Virus record (IMG/VR): IMGVR_UViG_3300025770_000036
Location: 1-42,271 of that record
DNA length: 42,271 bases
DNA from: a virus
Reading direction: 5' to 3' (one strand)
Below are positions 15,557-25,422 of this stretch, piece after piece. The translations under genes were made by a program, and so were the position numbers. Position 1 is the stretch's first letter; each line of letters starts with the position of its first letter. The notes under the pieces are model-generated. The model was not told where the DNA came from and did no database searches. It was given only the letters and a program-made list of their open reading frames with translations.

Positions 15557-18500
15557 TTATTCAACTTTTAGTTTAGAATCACCTGGTTCTTGTGTTACAA
15601 GTTTTGTTGGTGATGTTATAGTTATCTCAACGGGGTCGTTTCCATCTATTGTATTTTTCTTTGTTAATAATTGACCTTTATAAAAAAGTCTAAAAAGTTT
15701 TGAGTCATATGCCATACTCTGATATTCCGCTGGTTCAAATGATGAACTAAGTGGTGTATCAGTATAAGCATCTTGTGAACTCGCATAATTCTTATATTTT
15801 ATTTCATTGTGTTCTGCAAGTCTTGAAGAACTAATATAAGGTTGTAATGTTTCTGTAAATACTCTTGATACAGCACCCTGTGTAGTACTTGCTGTAGCAT
15901 ATGTATTACCAAATTCTGTTCTCGGGTCAATTTCTCCCAATCTCACCAATGATGGCATTGCTGTAGTACCAAGTGAACCTGATTCATTATTATGTACATT
16001 TAAAACTCCATCATAGTTTGGAAACTCTCCAGTTAGAACCATCATCCTATCATCAGAACCACTTATGAAATTAGTCATATCTATTCCAACATCAAAATGT
16101 CCAGCATTTTCAAAATATTGATTATCAAATGATGGTGACTTTCCAATTACCACTTTACTTCGTTCTAATATGTTTGGTTCAATCAAAACTCCAAGAGTTG
16201 TGTTTGCTCTTGCAGGTGATAAACTTTTAAGTTGTTGCCAAATACCACTATCATAATAATCTATGATTCTCATATAATCCCAAAAGTTATTTGTTCGTGA
16301 ATATTTTTTCCAATACTTTCTTTGTTGTAATTCTAATCCACGATAACTATCTTCATAAACATCTCTTGGATCTCCAACCAAATTATCAAAATTAAAATCC
16401 GCTATAGAATACATTATATCCTCATTCACTACATCCGTTGGTGAAAAGAATACTCCGAGTTTATTACTATCTATTGGTGCAAAATCTTGTGATGATTTTT
16501 CATTTCTAATATTAGATGATAATGGTCCAGTTAAAGTATTATCCTCTAATCGTATTTTAGTTGCATTTCTTCTACTCGGACCAATGTTTGGAACTCTTAA
16601 TTGTTCTAAATCTACTATACTTCTAAATTGATTCCCAACAAAACTTTTAGCACTACCAGTTTCATTGTATGTTTGTGAAAAACTATTATCAGTAAAACTT
16701 GAAGTTGAAACTAAACTTATATTATCATTCAATTGTGTTCTATGTATCAAATTATCAAAGAAAGATTCAGTAGTATTTCCATTATAAGATTTTGGTGCTC
16801 TAACATGGTTATCAAATGAATCCTGTGATAATGGTTCACTCCACAATCTAAGCTCCATTAATGAACCACTAAGTTGTGTTGTATAAAACCCTGTTCCACT
16901 TCCACCAAAACTTAGAGTACCATCTGCAACAAATTTAGCATTTGTCGCTGCAGTATTTGTTGATAAACTTTGACTACTTGCAAACCTTACAACTTCTCTA
17001 CTTGAATCATATTGTTTTGTTGTTAACTCATAAGTTATATTTTGTGAAGTTGTATCTGCAGTTAACTCAGCTCCACTTGCTGATTTCCTCGTTAACATAA
17101 CACTCCACATCTCATCATTATAAACTGGTAATAAAGATGAAGTAACAAATTCAAGAGAACTACCACTAATAGCAAATTCTAAATATCCATAATCATCAGT
17201 TGCTCCATTATCTTGTAATGATATTGCCCAATTAGTTCCTTGATTCAATATAACTTGGTCTTTTGATTTTGGACTTCTAAATCTAAACTCTACTGTTTCA
17301 GGTTTTATTCCACTCGTACCATCATCATTCCATGGCACTTGAACATACTCTGAAGATTTAAAATCTAATGCATATGTAAACTTTCTTTTTATCTCATAAG
17401 AAACTCTTGTTCCTTTATCAGGACCACCATATTCTCTTACTCGTAATATTGAACTTGGTATACCATAACAATTTAACAATCCTTTCATTGCCCTCATAGT
17501 ACCTTTTGTCTTCAGAAAGAAAGGTGTATTTGCTAAAATTCTTTTCCATATTTCTTCTGTTACCTGGTCTTGTGGTGATTCATATTTAGTAGTACCATCT
17601 GCTTCTTTACCCAACAAATATTCTGGAAGTATCATTAAATCATTACCATTAGTAAGTTCAAATCCCATACTCCTAGCAACTTCTCTAACAATATCCTTTG
17701 ATATACCCTCTGATAATTTATTACTTCTTTCATTTATATCTGTGAAGTGTTTTAGATAACTCCAAATCTCATCGAATTGTTGTCCAGTCATATCAAGAAA
17801 ATCTATAAATGTATTATTTTGAGTATCAGTATTTACATGAAGTGGTATATTATTAGCTAATCTATCACGATTGTTTCTATCAAAATCTTCTGCATATCCT
17901 CTCCAAGTATCAAACCAAGTTGTTGCTGCAGAACCACTCGTATGAACTAATGTATATGGTGAAGATGAATTTGACTTAGGCCAAGAAGCTGAGTAGTATT
18001 CTCCAACTGAACTCGAAGCGTATGAAGATGATTCAAAATACATATAATGTTCTAATGGATCAAATGAATTAATTACTCTTCGTTTTTTAGCATTCCATTC
18101 ACCAATAGTTTCTTCAGAACCAGTTATATCTTGAAATGAATCACTTGATGAAACATATAATTCAATTAATTCTAATTTCGTTTTAAAATTATCAATTCTT
18201 TTTTCTGCACTACTAAAGTGAATGTGATTAGCAAATCCATAATCTGTTATATCACTTCCTAAATAATCTGTTCTTCTTGTATAATCAACATTGACTTGGG
18301 TATCAAGTAAACTTTGTGAAACTAATTTATTTTGAATATCTTCTTGTACTCCCGAATCTGTTCCGATTAATTGAGTATAGTTATTAAAGTTTGTTCCACG
18401 AAAATTTATTGGATTATTAGTAGAGTTAAAATCTGGTAATCTTAAAAATAATATTTCAGGATCTTCCTCTACAAATGGAACTAAAGTAATCGTATCTTCA

Positions 18501-20344
18501 TATGGCTCCATTTTCTCTTCTACGAAATAACATAAATCCATTTCTTCTGTTTCTTCTACCTTATCGTATAACTTTACTAATCTTGAAGTTTCAGCTCCAA
18601 ATGGATTTTTTAAATAATTAAGTACTAAGTGATAACTTCCATTACAAACCATATAAGTATTTAATCTTTCAACTTGTCCTTTTTTGAAATTAACAAAACA
18701 TTCATCAAATATTGCTCTTGAATTATCTTCACCACTATGTTCAAATTTATTTGCACCTTGTTCATATGATGTATCAACTCTTATTCTATTATTGTCCAAC
18801 ACCTCAACAATTGTTCCAACATAATCAATTGGTATTACAATTTCTGGAGCTGGTACTGGAACCGTTGGTACATCAGCTGATCCCTTACTTATAGCTATTG
18901 CCCCTCTAATATTTTCTGGAGTTACACTTGGTGGTGGGTCATTAACTACAACTTCATTATTTGCAATATATGGTGTACTATAAGTCATTCCCTCATTGTC
19001 AGTAGAAGAATCTCCACCCATACTCCAATCATCACCTTCATCCATAGCTCTCAACATAGTGATTTGTCTTTCTCTCCACATTTCAAACTTCTTCATTGAT
19101 TCCCACTTACCAAGAGTTGCACAAACAACATTGTTTGCAACTATTGTGTGGTGTTTATCAAGAATTAAATTATAAACATTAAGTGGTTTAGATTGAAATA
19201 ACTTACCAATCTCATGAGCCTTATACCATTTACCACGATACTTCATTGGATGGTTATCTGTAGTTATTAGATTTTTAAATTTAGAAAGTGTATCACCATA
19301 AGGTCTTTCATCTTTAATTACTTTTAATATTTTTGCATAACCAATTTCTGTTTTGACTTTCATTCCATGTCTTAAATATTTTATTGGAACTTGTCTACCA
19401 TTACTTAATTTTACTTTAGTATTCCCTGTAAAACAAACACCTGAAAACTTGTCGTTCCCACCAACCATTTCTTCATCTACTGCTCTTACATTAATCTGCT
19501 CATCTACAGTTGGTTGTTCTACTCCTGCAGTTACATCAGCAAAAATATCTATATTTGAAAAATCTTCTGGAGTGAAAATTGTTGGTGGAAGAGTTACAGG
19601 TTCAATATTTTCTGCAATCTGAGCTCCAGTAATACTATACATACCTTTAATTGTTATTTTACCACCAACCATTGCATCACTAAATCCTGGTTCTTTATCG
19701 TGTGGTGTTAATACTAATATATTTGGGTCGGTTAAATCAAATCTTATTTTACCTGAAGTAGAATTTGTAAGTGGCGTATAAGTTATCCACGAATTTATTT
19801 CTTTTATTCTCTTTTTATAAAGTGCGTTTTGAATATTTTGAGTATCTACTTCAACTTCTGTTTTATCAGCAGATATTTTCTTTACAACATATTTTAATTC
19901 TTTTGGAAATATTTCTTTTAGTTCTTGTCTTGATTGTCTTTTACCAAATTTTTTAGTTGAGAAATATTTTGTTTTTCCATTAATAACTTTTGTTTGAACT
20001 TTACCAACATGAACCTCACCATCTTCATTTATAAATACAGTTTGTTCTTTTCCAGCAATTCTCTTTAGAAACAAATACTTAACTTTATAAGTTCCTTCTG
20101 TAAAACCCATTTGTCGTAAATGTCCACCTATATCTAAATCAAGTTTTCTATCATCAGGAAATACATCTCCTGCTGGAAATATTTCATCTCCAACTAATAC
20201 ATCGTCTTCATCAGTAGTTAAGTCTTCTGATTGATAAACATAGATATGAATATAATCTTCATTTCTTCTACCAAATCCAGAAGGTAACAGTCCAGGAATT
20301 TCTAATTGTTCTTTATCTTTTTGATTTAATCCGTATTCTAACAT
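15557..20344 (-). CDS. Giant baseplate/tail protein with Hint domain, gpI-like region and lectin-like domain
   Basis: A 1595-residue protein, the largest here. Residues 1-300 are a beta-rich baseplate-like region. A Hint (hedgehog/intein) domain spans about 304-411: CFTGNTKVKL starts at Cys 304, TTDNHP has His 365, and VYNLILDKHHTIVANNVVCA closes it. The canonical His-Asn before the splice site is absent (VVCAT). Around 935-975, TPFFLKTKGTMRAMKGLLNC followed by YGIPSSILRVREYGG resembles the phage tail protein I family. Residues ~990-1190 look like a concanavalin/LamG lectin fold (FTYALDFKSSEYVQVPW, then LSGSLMELRLWSEPL). The C-terminal 400 residues are beta-rich. It follows the 165-residue gene immediately. 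Likely a baseplate-fibre connector. Hint cleavage or cross-linking is possible but unproven. Confidence 0.85.
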   Translation of the reverse strand: MLEYGLNQKDKEQLEIPGLLPSGFGRRNEDYIHIYVYQSEDLTTDEDDVLVGDEIFPAGDVFPDDRKLDLDIGGHLRQMGFTEGTYKVKYLFLKRIAGKEQTVFINEDGEVHVGKVQTKVINGKTKYFSTKKFGKRQSRQELKEIFPKELKYVVKKISADKTEVEVDTQNIQNALYKKRIKEINSWITYTPLTNSTSGKIRFDLTDPNILVLTPHDKEPGFSDAMVGGKITIKGMYSITGAQIAENIEPVTLPPTIFTPEDFSNIDIFADVTAGVEQPTVDEQINVRAVDEEMVGGNDKFSGVCFTGNTKVKLSNGRQVPIKYLRHGMKVKTEIGYAKILKVIKDERPYGDTLSKFKNLITTDNHPMKYRGKWYKAHEIGKLFQSKPLNVYNLILDKHHTIVANNVVCATLGKWESMKKFEMWRERQITMLRAMDEGDDWSMGGDSSTDNEGMTYSTPYIANNEVVVNDPPPSVTPENIRGAIAISKGSADVPTVPVPAPEIVIPIDYVGTIVEVLDNNRIRVDTSYEQGANKFEHSGEDNSRAIFDECFVNFKKGQVERLNTYMVCNGSYHLVLNYLKNPFGAETSRLVKLYDKVEETEEMDLCYFVEEKMEPYEDTITLVPFVEEDPEILFLRLPDFNSTNNPINFRGTNFNNYTQLIGTDSGVQEDIQNKLVSQSLLDTQVNVDYTRRTDYLGSDITDYGFANHIHFSSAEKRIDNFKTKLELIELYVSSSDSFQDITGSEETIGEWNAKKRRVINSFDPLEHYMYFESSSYASSSVGEYYSASWPKSNSSSPYTLVHTSGSAATTWFDTWRGYAEDFDRNNRDRLANNIPLHVNTDTQNNTFIDFLDMTGQQFDEIWSYLKHFTDINERSNKLSEGISKDIVREVARSMGFELTNGNDLMILPEYLLGKEADGTTKYESPQDQVTEEIWKRILANTPFFLKTKGTMRAMKGLLNCYGIPSSILRVREYGGPDKGTRVSYEIKRKFTYALDFKSSEYVQVPWNDDGTSGIKPETVEFRFRSPKSKDQVILNQGTNWAISLQDNGATDDYGYLEFAISGSSLEFVTSSLLPVYNDEMWSVMLTRKSASGAELTADTTSQNITYELTTKQYDSSREVVRFASSQSLSTNTAATNAKFVADGTLSFGGSGTGFYTTQLSGSLMELRLWSEPLSQDSFDNHVRAPKSYNGNTTESFFDNLIHRTQLNDNISLVSTSSFTDNSFSQTYNETGSAKSFVGNQFRSIVDLEQLRVPNIGPSRRNATKIRLEDNTLTGPLSSNIRNEKSSQDFAPIDSNKLGVFFSPTDVVNEDIMYSIADFNFDNLVGDPRDVYEDSYRGLELQQRKYWKKYSRTNNFWDYMRIIDYYDSGIWQQLKSLSPARANTTLGVLIEPNILERSKVVIGKSPSFDNQYFENAGHFDVGIDMTNFISGSDDRMMVLTGEFPNYDGVLNVHNNESGSLGTTAMPSLVRLGEIDPRTEFGNTYATASTTQGAVSRVFTETLQPYISSSRLAEHNEIKYKNYASSQDAYTDTPLSSSFEPAEYQSMAYDSKLFRLFYKGQLLTKKNTIDGNDPVEITITSPTKLVTQEPGDSKLKVE

Positions 20345-20841
20345 TAATCACCCTCTGCTACTTTTGCAAGTTCTTCTTGTAATTCTGTTATAGTTTCATC
20401 TAATGTTATATTCAATTCATCTTGAGCATCTATCTTAGATTGTAATTCTATTCTCATTCCCTCAAGTTCAGGAGGTGTTACTTCTGGTTCTTCAGGTGGT
20501 ACTTCAGTAAGTAATTCATTAAATACTGATTTTCCATTCCCGCCTAATTCTTCAGGACCAAAAAACTTTAACCACAAGTCTTTATTTGAAGATTTTTGTA
20601 CTACAGGAAGTCTAACATATTGGTGTTCCTTTTCCATTGAAGCACCTGGATTTTTAGGGTCTTCGTATGATAATAAAAATCCTCTATCATCTCTCAATGG
20701 GTCTGTTGCATCAAGTGCAGAACCAGACATTGCAGCTCTTTTCTTTTCTTCTTCTAAATGTTTTAAAAGTTTATGTTCGTCTGCATCTTGTACATTTTTA
20801 TAATAATCTGTATTTCTAGCTTGTTTTATTGTATAGGGCAT
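20344..20841 (-). CDS. Structural protein with C-terminal coiled coil, 165 residues
   Basis: Begins MPYTIKQARNTDYYKNVQDA. The first 110 residues are charged with a short ordered region (HQYVRLPVVQKSSNKDLWLK). A Pro/Glu linker (VPPEEPEVTPPELEG, about 115-129) leads to a coiled coil (130-162). The stop overlaps the next start by one base (TAATG), so it is translated together with the giant baseplate protein and may be its assembly partner. No family recognised. Confidence 0.7.
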   Translation of the reverse strand: MPYTIKQARNTDYYKNVQDADEHKLLKHLEEEKKRAAMSGSALDATDPLRDDRGFLLSYEDPKNPGASMEKEHQYVRLPVVQKSSNKDLWLKFFGPEELGGNGKSVFNELLTEVPPEEPEVTPPELEGMRIELQSKIDAQDELNITLDETITELQEELAKVAEGD

Positions 20842-20842
20842 T

Positions 20843-22021
20843 TTATCTCACCACTTTAAATTCATATCCGTCATCATATACTAAAGATGATTCATCTGCT
20901 CCGCTTCCACTTACTACTTTAATTTCAAACTTATAATGTCTTTCTGGTTGTAACCCATCCATCCACAAATTAAAATAATTACCTGTTGAATCACAACTAA
21001 CTATTGAACCTGTACTAAATGGTATTATTACATCATCAGTTAATGAATCTTTTACTGAATAGTAAGTTCCTTGGCCGAGAGCCTGACTTCCACTTGGTAA
21101 AGATTTTACAGTTAACGCTGCGGGTGTAGTAGAAAATCCTCTTGTTGGATATAGTTCTCTACCTACTAATCTGAATTTTACTTTTGATTTTTCTTTATAT
21201 TCAGATTTAATATTTTTAAAATAAACAGTTAGGTTATCTAAATCGGATGAAGCTAAAGCACTTAAACTTCCAGTACTCCATACACTATCATCCCACTCTA
21301 CTTCTAACTTTGGTGGAAAAATTGTATTTGTCTCTCGTGAGAAAAATTTTAAATGTCCAATATGATTAGTATCCCCTTCAGCTGAACCTGTTGCGGTTGT
21401 TGGATCGAATATTGAATACATACTTTGTGATGTTGCTACATTTTGTCTCTTTACAATAAGCCCATTATTTGGAAATATAGAACTTGAATAAATATGATTT
21501 TTAACTAAATCACTTACATCCATTCTAATATCTTTAGTTTCATAAACTAAATTTTCTGAAGAGCTAACTTCATATTGACTACTAATACTTGAAGTAAACC
21601 AAGTACCACCTTGTGTTGTACTACCACTCACCCATTCAGTTTTTGTTGTATCGTTATCTCGATATTTCCAACTTGCCCCATCACTTAATACTGGGTCTCT
21701 ACTATAAAATCCTGTTCCACCTGACCAACTTCCACTTACCATATAAGTGTATAGAGTTTGTTCTACTGCTAATTCTTCTGAACTTGCATCATATAAATTT
21801 AAATAATATTTTGCATCGCTTGGAATAACTCCGGTATTTACTTGATTAGTAATATAACTATAATCAAATTTAATAAGTATTCGAGATACTCCAACAGATG
21901 TTCCCGCTGAATTAACTTCTTTTCTAACTTCTAATATTTGATCAATTCCTGTATTGATAGAAGAACTTACATTTCCCTCATAAATTGTTGTGTCTACTAC
22001 TGGATATTCAAAATAATACAT
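20843..22021 (-). CDS. Virion structural protein with DNRLRE-like beta domain
   Basis: A 392-residue protein. Residues 5-230 follow the pattern of DNRLRE / CBM-like beta-sandwich modules: PVVDTTIYEGN at the start, SRILIKFDYS, DAKYYLNLYDASS, then MDVSDLVKNH and NGLIVKRQ, IGHLKFFSRETN and FPPKLEVEWDD. The remaining part resembles fibronectin-type beta strands and ends in DDGYEFKVVR. It overlaps the gp6-like gene by one base (TAATG). Such domains in phage tails often bind polysaccharide; a carbohydrate-binding or fibre-support role is inferred. Confidence 0.75.
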   Translation of the reverse strand: MYYFEYPVVDTTIYEGNVSSSINTGIDQILEVRKEVNSAGTSVGVSRILIKFDYSYITNQVNTGVIPSDAKYYLNLYDASSEELAVEQTLYTYMVSGSWSGGTGFYSRDPVLSDGASWKYRDNDTTKTEWVSGSTTQGGTWFTSSISSQYEVSSSENLVYETKDIRMDVSDLVKNHIYSSSIFPNNGLIVKRQNVATSQSMYSIFDPTTATGSAEGDTNHIGHLKFFSRETNTIFPPKLEVEWDDSVWSTGSLSALASSDLDNLTVYFKNIKSEYKEKSKVKFRLVGRELYPTRGFSTTPAALTVKSLPSGSQALGQGTYYSVKDSLTDDVIIPFSTGSIVSCDSTGNYFNLWMDGLQPERHYKFEIKVVSGSGADESSLVYDDGYEFKVVR

Positions 22022-23985
22022 TATACATCTCCTACTACTCTACCCGAAATATCAGTATTTGGGAATTTTAATTCGAAAATACAAGGGTCTAATGATGGAT
22101 AAATAACTCCATCTTTGGTTGCTGATTGTAAATCATATACATGGCCAGTATATCCACTTTCTGTTTGCCATTCATTATCAATAACTACCATTTGTTTTTG
22201 TGGATTATCATCTTCTGGTGGAACAATACTTGCCACACCATCCACTAATGAAATTGCATAAGCAATATCACTTAAAATTATTGGTTGTCCAATTTGCCAT
22301 TTCTTAATATCAAAATATTTCTTAACTGATTCTATTGCCCTTAACAATACTTCATTTTTATTAAATCCTCTTTGAGTAATAATTGAAAATCTACAACTAA
22401 TATTTACAATATATGCATCTTTAATATTAATTGCATCTGTTAAAATTCTATATTGTGATAGATATGTTTTTAAATTATTTTTTACAGCGTGGTTTAATGT
22501 TACTAAATTCTGATTTGCATCATATCCTAAAGTATAAAAATTTAATGCTAATGGATTAGGTAAAGTACTTATAGATGTGTTTTTAGAAATTTTACCATTC
22601 TTAACAATCAATTTTGTATTCTCTTCTAACTGTTCATCTTGAACGATAAAACATTTAGCAATATTACCATACTTTTGTGGTAATGAATAAACTCTAATTA
22701 TATAATCCTCTTTGGTAACTGCTCTATTTTGTGAATTAAAATATGCTAATGCATTCTGTCTAACTTGTTCATTTGTCTCTCCACTTGAACCACCAGTTGC
22801 AGATTCTTCATTAGTAATAACTAAACTTGTTTTCATATCACTTACTTTTGTACCATTTAATCCTGTATCATCAAATGTCCAACTAACATTATCGAGATTT
22901 GTAATTGTACCTGAAAGTGCATTATCTTTAACTGAACCACCATAAGTATAAGTTACGGTTAATGTAGTATTACTTGGAGCCAATCCAAAAGTTTTGGTTT
23001 TCAAAAAATTACTTGGATCAAAAGATTCATCCAATTTATTAACACCCAATGATAACGATGAACCAACATTATCTGGATTTGGAATTATTTCTTCATCCGC
23101 ATTTGAACTAATACCTGAACCAAATCTTATTTCTGTTTTACCATCACTACGGACATACTTTGTAAATCTTTTAGCAGTTTTAATTAACTTTAATAAGAAA
23201 GGGGATTCCTTTTTATATGATGTTAAATCAGGACTATTATTATCAGAATTTTCCATTGAAGCAAAAACAGTATCTTGAGCCAAGAATGGAACTTCATACC
23301 ATTTTTCTTCTTTACTATCTGTTATTGACATAATATCAATTACTTTATTATTACTTAAAATTATTTTATCGAATTTAGTAGCATTACCAAAAGTAAATGT
23401 TTGTGATGTTTTAGTACCTGATTTACAAATTCCTTTTTTCGTCAATGTAAAATGTGTTGGTGTGGTTTCATCAAACTTTGAAACTCTTATATCCATATTA
23501 TCTAAAGAACTCGATACTTTAAAATTAATATCATCCGCCAATCTAAATGTTGTTCCATTAGTAGATGAGAATGTACTATCACCTGCTAATATTGGTGCAT
23601 AATCTAAATCTGGTTGGTAAGTTTCTCCAACTTGTAATGATGGAACTTCTACACTAAAATCACATATTGCTGTAGCTGGACTTGATAGTTTCGGTTCATA
23701 TCCAAATGATTGGGCAATTTTATAAATATTTTTCTTTTCTTCTGCTGCATGTAATAATGATTCACGATATTGATTATCAATATAAAATCCTAATACATCT
23801 CCTACATATGCTGCCATCTCTATAAACATCATTCCAGGACTTGATTCATTAAAATCATTATATGTATTTGGAAAGTATGTCTTTGCAAATTCCATTAAAT
23901 TGTTTCTTATATCAGAAAATTCTCTACCAAGATATTGGACTTCCTTTTTCTCTACTTTTTGATTTGTATTATAATCGACGGCCAT
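22021..23985 (-). CDS. Baseplate wedge protein, T4 gp6-like
   Basis: A 654-residue protein. The N-terminal segment (17-98) carries REFSDIRNNLMEFAKTYFPN, then SSPGMMFIEMAAYVGDVLGF and YIDNQYRESLLHAAEEKKN, the conserved start of T4 gp6-type wedge proteins. Around 400-430, NEQVRQNALAYFNSQNRAVT followed by KEDYIIRVYSLP is the baseplate-J-like core, and a C-terminal domain (QPIILSDIAYAISLVDGVAS) completes the family layout. Length matches gp6 (about 660). In T4-type baseplates it forms the ring that holds wedges together. The gp25-like gene directly upstream is the usual neighbour. Confidence 0.92.
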   Translation of the reverse strand: MAVDYNTNQKVEKKEVQYLGREFSDIRNNLMEFAKTYFPNTYNDFNESSPGMMFIEMAAYVGDVLGFYIDNQYRESLLHAAEEKKNIYKIAQSFGYEPKLSSPATAICDFSVEVPSLQVGETYQPDLDYAPILAGDSTFSSTNGTTFRLADDINFKVSSSLDNMDIRVSKFDETTPTHFTLTKKGICKSGTKTSQTFTFGNATKFDKIILSNNKVIDIMSITDSKEEKWYEVPFLAQDTVFASMENSDNNSPDLTSYKKESPFLLKLIKTAKRFTKYVRSDGKTEIRFGSGISSNADEEIIPNPDNVGSSLSLGVNKLDESFDPSNFLKTKTFGLAPSNTTLTVTYTYGGSVKDNALSGTITNLDNVSWTFDDTGLNGTKVSDMKTSLVITNEESATGGSSGETNEQVRQNALAYFNSQNRAVTKEDYIIRVYSLPQKYGNIAKCFIVQDEQLEENTKLIVKNGKISKNTSISTLPNPLALNFYTLGYDANQNLVTLNHAVKNNLKTYLSQYRILTDAINIKDAYIVNISCRFSIITQRGFNKNEVLLRAIESVKKYFDIKKWQIGQPIILSDIAYAISLVDGVASIVPPEDDNPQKQMVVIDNEWQTESGYTGHVYDLQSATKDGVIYPSLDPCIFELKFPNTDISGRVVGDV

Positions 23986-23986
23986 T

Positions 23987-24433
23987 CTATCCTCCTGTAT
24001 TAAAATTAAATGTCATTGTCTCAATTGAATCAGGGTCATCTGTATCTACTCTAAACTCAAGTGAAACCGTTACCTGATTAGGATTAGATTCATCCTGTAT
24101 AGTAAAAATATTTTCAGCTGTAATATAAGGTAACCATATTGCTAAAGCTTCTCTAATTGCACTATCAATTTTATCTCCAATAGTACCAGTTACTGGTTCA
24201 AATAAAATTGCAGGTAAATCACTACCAAACGCTGGTTGTCCAAGTCTTTCACCTTTTTGTGTTAATAATAAATTTTTTATATTAGATGATGCTTGTTCTT
24301 TTAATGTTGTTGAGCGGGGAAAAAATCCCTCACCACCTACTCCATATGTTAATGGAAAGGTACATCCGAAAAAACTATCTTCGTCCTCATTTAATGCTGC
24401 TACTGATGGATTGTTTATATCTCTTGTGTTCAT
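23987..24433 (-). CDS. Baseplate wedge protein, T4 gp25-like
   Basis: A 148-residue protein with the gp25/W-like lysozyme-fold signature: NIKNLLLTQKGERLGQPAFG (51-70), then SDLPAILFEP and IDSAIREALAIWLPYI (89-104). The family is a conserved sheath-initiating wedge component of contractile tails and related secretion systems. Length fits. It overlaps the upstream 152-residue gene by one base (TAATG) and is followed two bases later by the gp6-like gene, the expected order. The ribosome site AGGAGGATAGA of the next gene lies in its 3' end. Confidence 0.92.
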   Translation of the reverse strand: MNTRDINNPSVAALNEDEDSFFGCTFPLTYGVGGEGFFPRSTTLKEQASSNIKNLLLTQKGERLGQPAFGSDLPAILFEPVTGTIGDKIDSAIREALAIWLPYITAENIFTIQDESNPNQVTVSLEFRVDTDDPDSIETMTFNFNTGG

Positions 24434-24891
24434 TATCTATTACTTTTCATCTTATTGTGTTTCATTAACTTACTATAATCCTTTGTTAAAGCATCTTGTA
24501 CATGGTCTGGAACTTGATTAGCTGAAACTCCAGCTTCTTTCATAGTTTGTACTGCTCCAACTTCTCGTTGTGTTTGTTTATCTCCACCATAACCTAATAA
24601 TTCTGATGCTCTTGTTGAATCAAATGCACCACCACCCATTGTTGGATACTCATCCATTTCTTGTGATTTTTCATTTAAACCAACCGTTTCATTTAGTATA
24701 TCGTTCAGAGTTTGGTTCTCAGTATATTGTACTGGTTCTCTTTTCTTTACTACTTTTTTCTTTCGAACTGGCTGTGTAAGTGATTTGAGAGAAGTAGATT
24801 TCTTCTCGGTTATAAATATATGTTTAACCTGTTTTTTAACTTCAATTCGTACTACTTCTTGTATTATTTTTACAAGGTCTTTTTTAGTCAT
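24433..24891 (-). CDS. Putative structural/assembly protein, 152 residues
   Basis: The first 60 residues are Lys-rich and helical (MTKKDLVKIIQEVVRIEVKK, later VRKKKVVKKREP), the middle is acidic (TLNDILNETVGLNEKSQE) and the rest is Gly/Gln-rich and likely flexible. No enzymatic motif. Its place directly before the gp25-like gene, with a one-base overlap, argues for a virion or baseplate-assembly role. Similar small proteins occur beside gp25 in other marine myophages, as far as I recall, but I cannot name the family. Confidence 0.65.
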   Translation of the reverse strand: MTKKDLVKIIQEVVRIEVKKQVKHIFITEKKSTSLKSLTQPVRKKKVVKKREPVQYTENQTLNDILNETVGLNEKSQEMDEYPTMGGGAFDSTRASELLGYGGDKQTQREVGAVQTMKEAGVSANQVPDHVQDALTKDYSKLMKHNKMKSNR

Positions 24892-24902
24892 GTTTAACTC
24901 CT

Positions 24903-25421
24903 TTACGCACCTGATGGTACTTTATAGCCTGTAAATACAGTTGGTACATTTCCCAATGGAACTCCTATCCCCTGTACTTGTTTTGCGTGTGTATCAAATG
25001 CTTTTATCAATTGATCAATAAAATCATCCACACTTTTATTTTTCATTCCTTCCGCGTCAATAAATGCTCCAGTAACACCTGGAACTACTACAACACACAT
25101 ATTACTTGAAACGGCTCCTGTCCAATATATTTTTAATGCCGTATCTAATGCAACTGAAAATGGTGGAACTGGTAATGGGTTTTTCAAACACATATTTAAC
25201 ATTCCTGCCATTAATTTTTTTAATGGTGATTTAACTATTATTCCTGGAACAGTTGCACTTCCTTGTCCTTTTTGTGTTCCACCAAAATATGGTATACCTG
25301 GTACCGCGGTTTTAACTGCTTTATCATATGAATCAGCAATTGCCGTACCAATGTCATCACCCTTTTCTAAGGCTGCTTTATATTCAACTCTAAATAATTC
25401 CCAACCTATTTTTTCTGCCAT
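24903..25421 (-). CDS. Putative baseplate/tail protein, 172 residues
   Basis: Begins MAEKIGWELFRVEYKAALEK. Contains a Gly/Pro-rich centre (AVPGIPYFGGTQKGQGSATV) and a hydrophobic stretch SSNMCVVVVPGVTGAFIDAE near residue 105-124. It lies between the gp5-like and gp25-like genes with gaps of 1 and 11 bases, so it belongs to the baseplate operon. No signal peptide or named domain. Assignment as structural rests on position. Confidence 0.65.
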   Translation of the reverse strand: MAEKIGWELFRVEYKAALEKGDDIGTAIADSYDKAVKTAVPGIPYFGGTQKGQGSATVPGIIVKSPLKKLMAGMLNMCLKNPLPVPPFSVALDTALKIYWTGAVSSNMCVVVVPGVTGAFIDAEGMKNKSVDDFIDQLIKAFDTHAKQVQGIGVPLGNVPTVFTGYKVPSGA

Positions 25422-25422
25422 T

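Noticed and set aside
19121-19436. A splicing intein in the giant baseplate protein
   Set aside because: The C-terminal His-Asn and the nucleophile after it are absent and there is no homing endonuclease; called a Hint domain instead.
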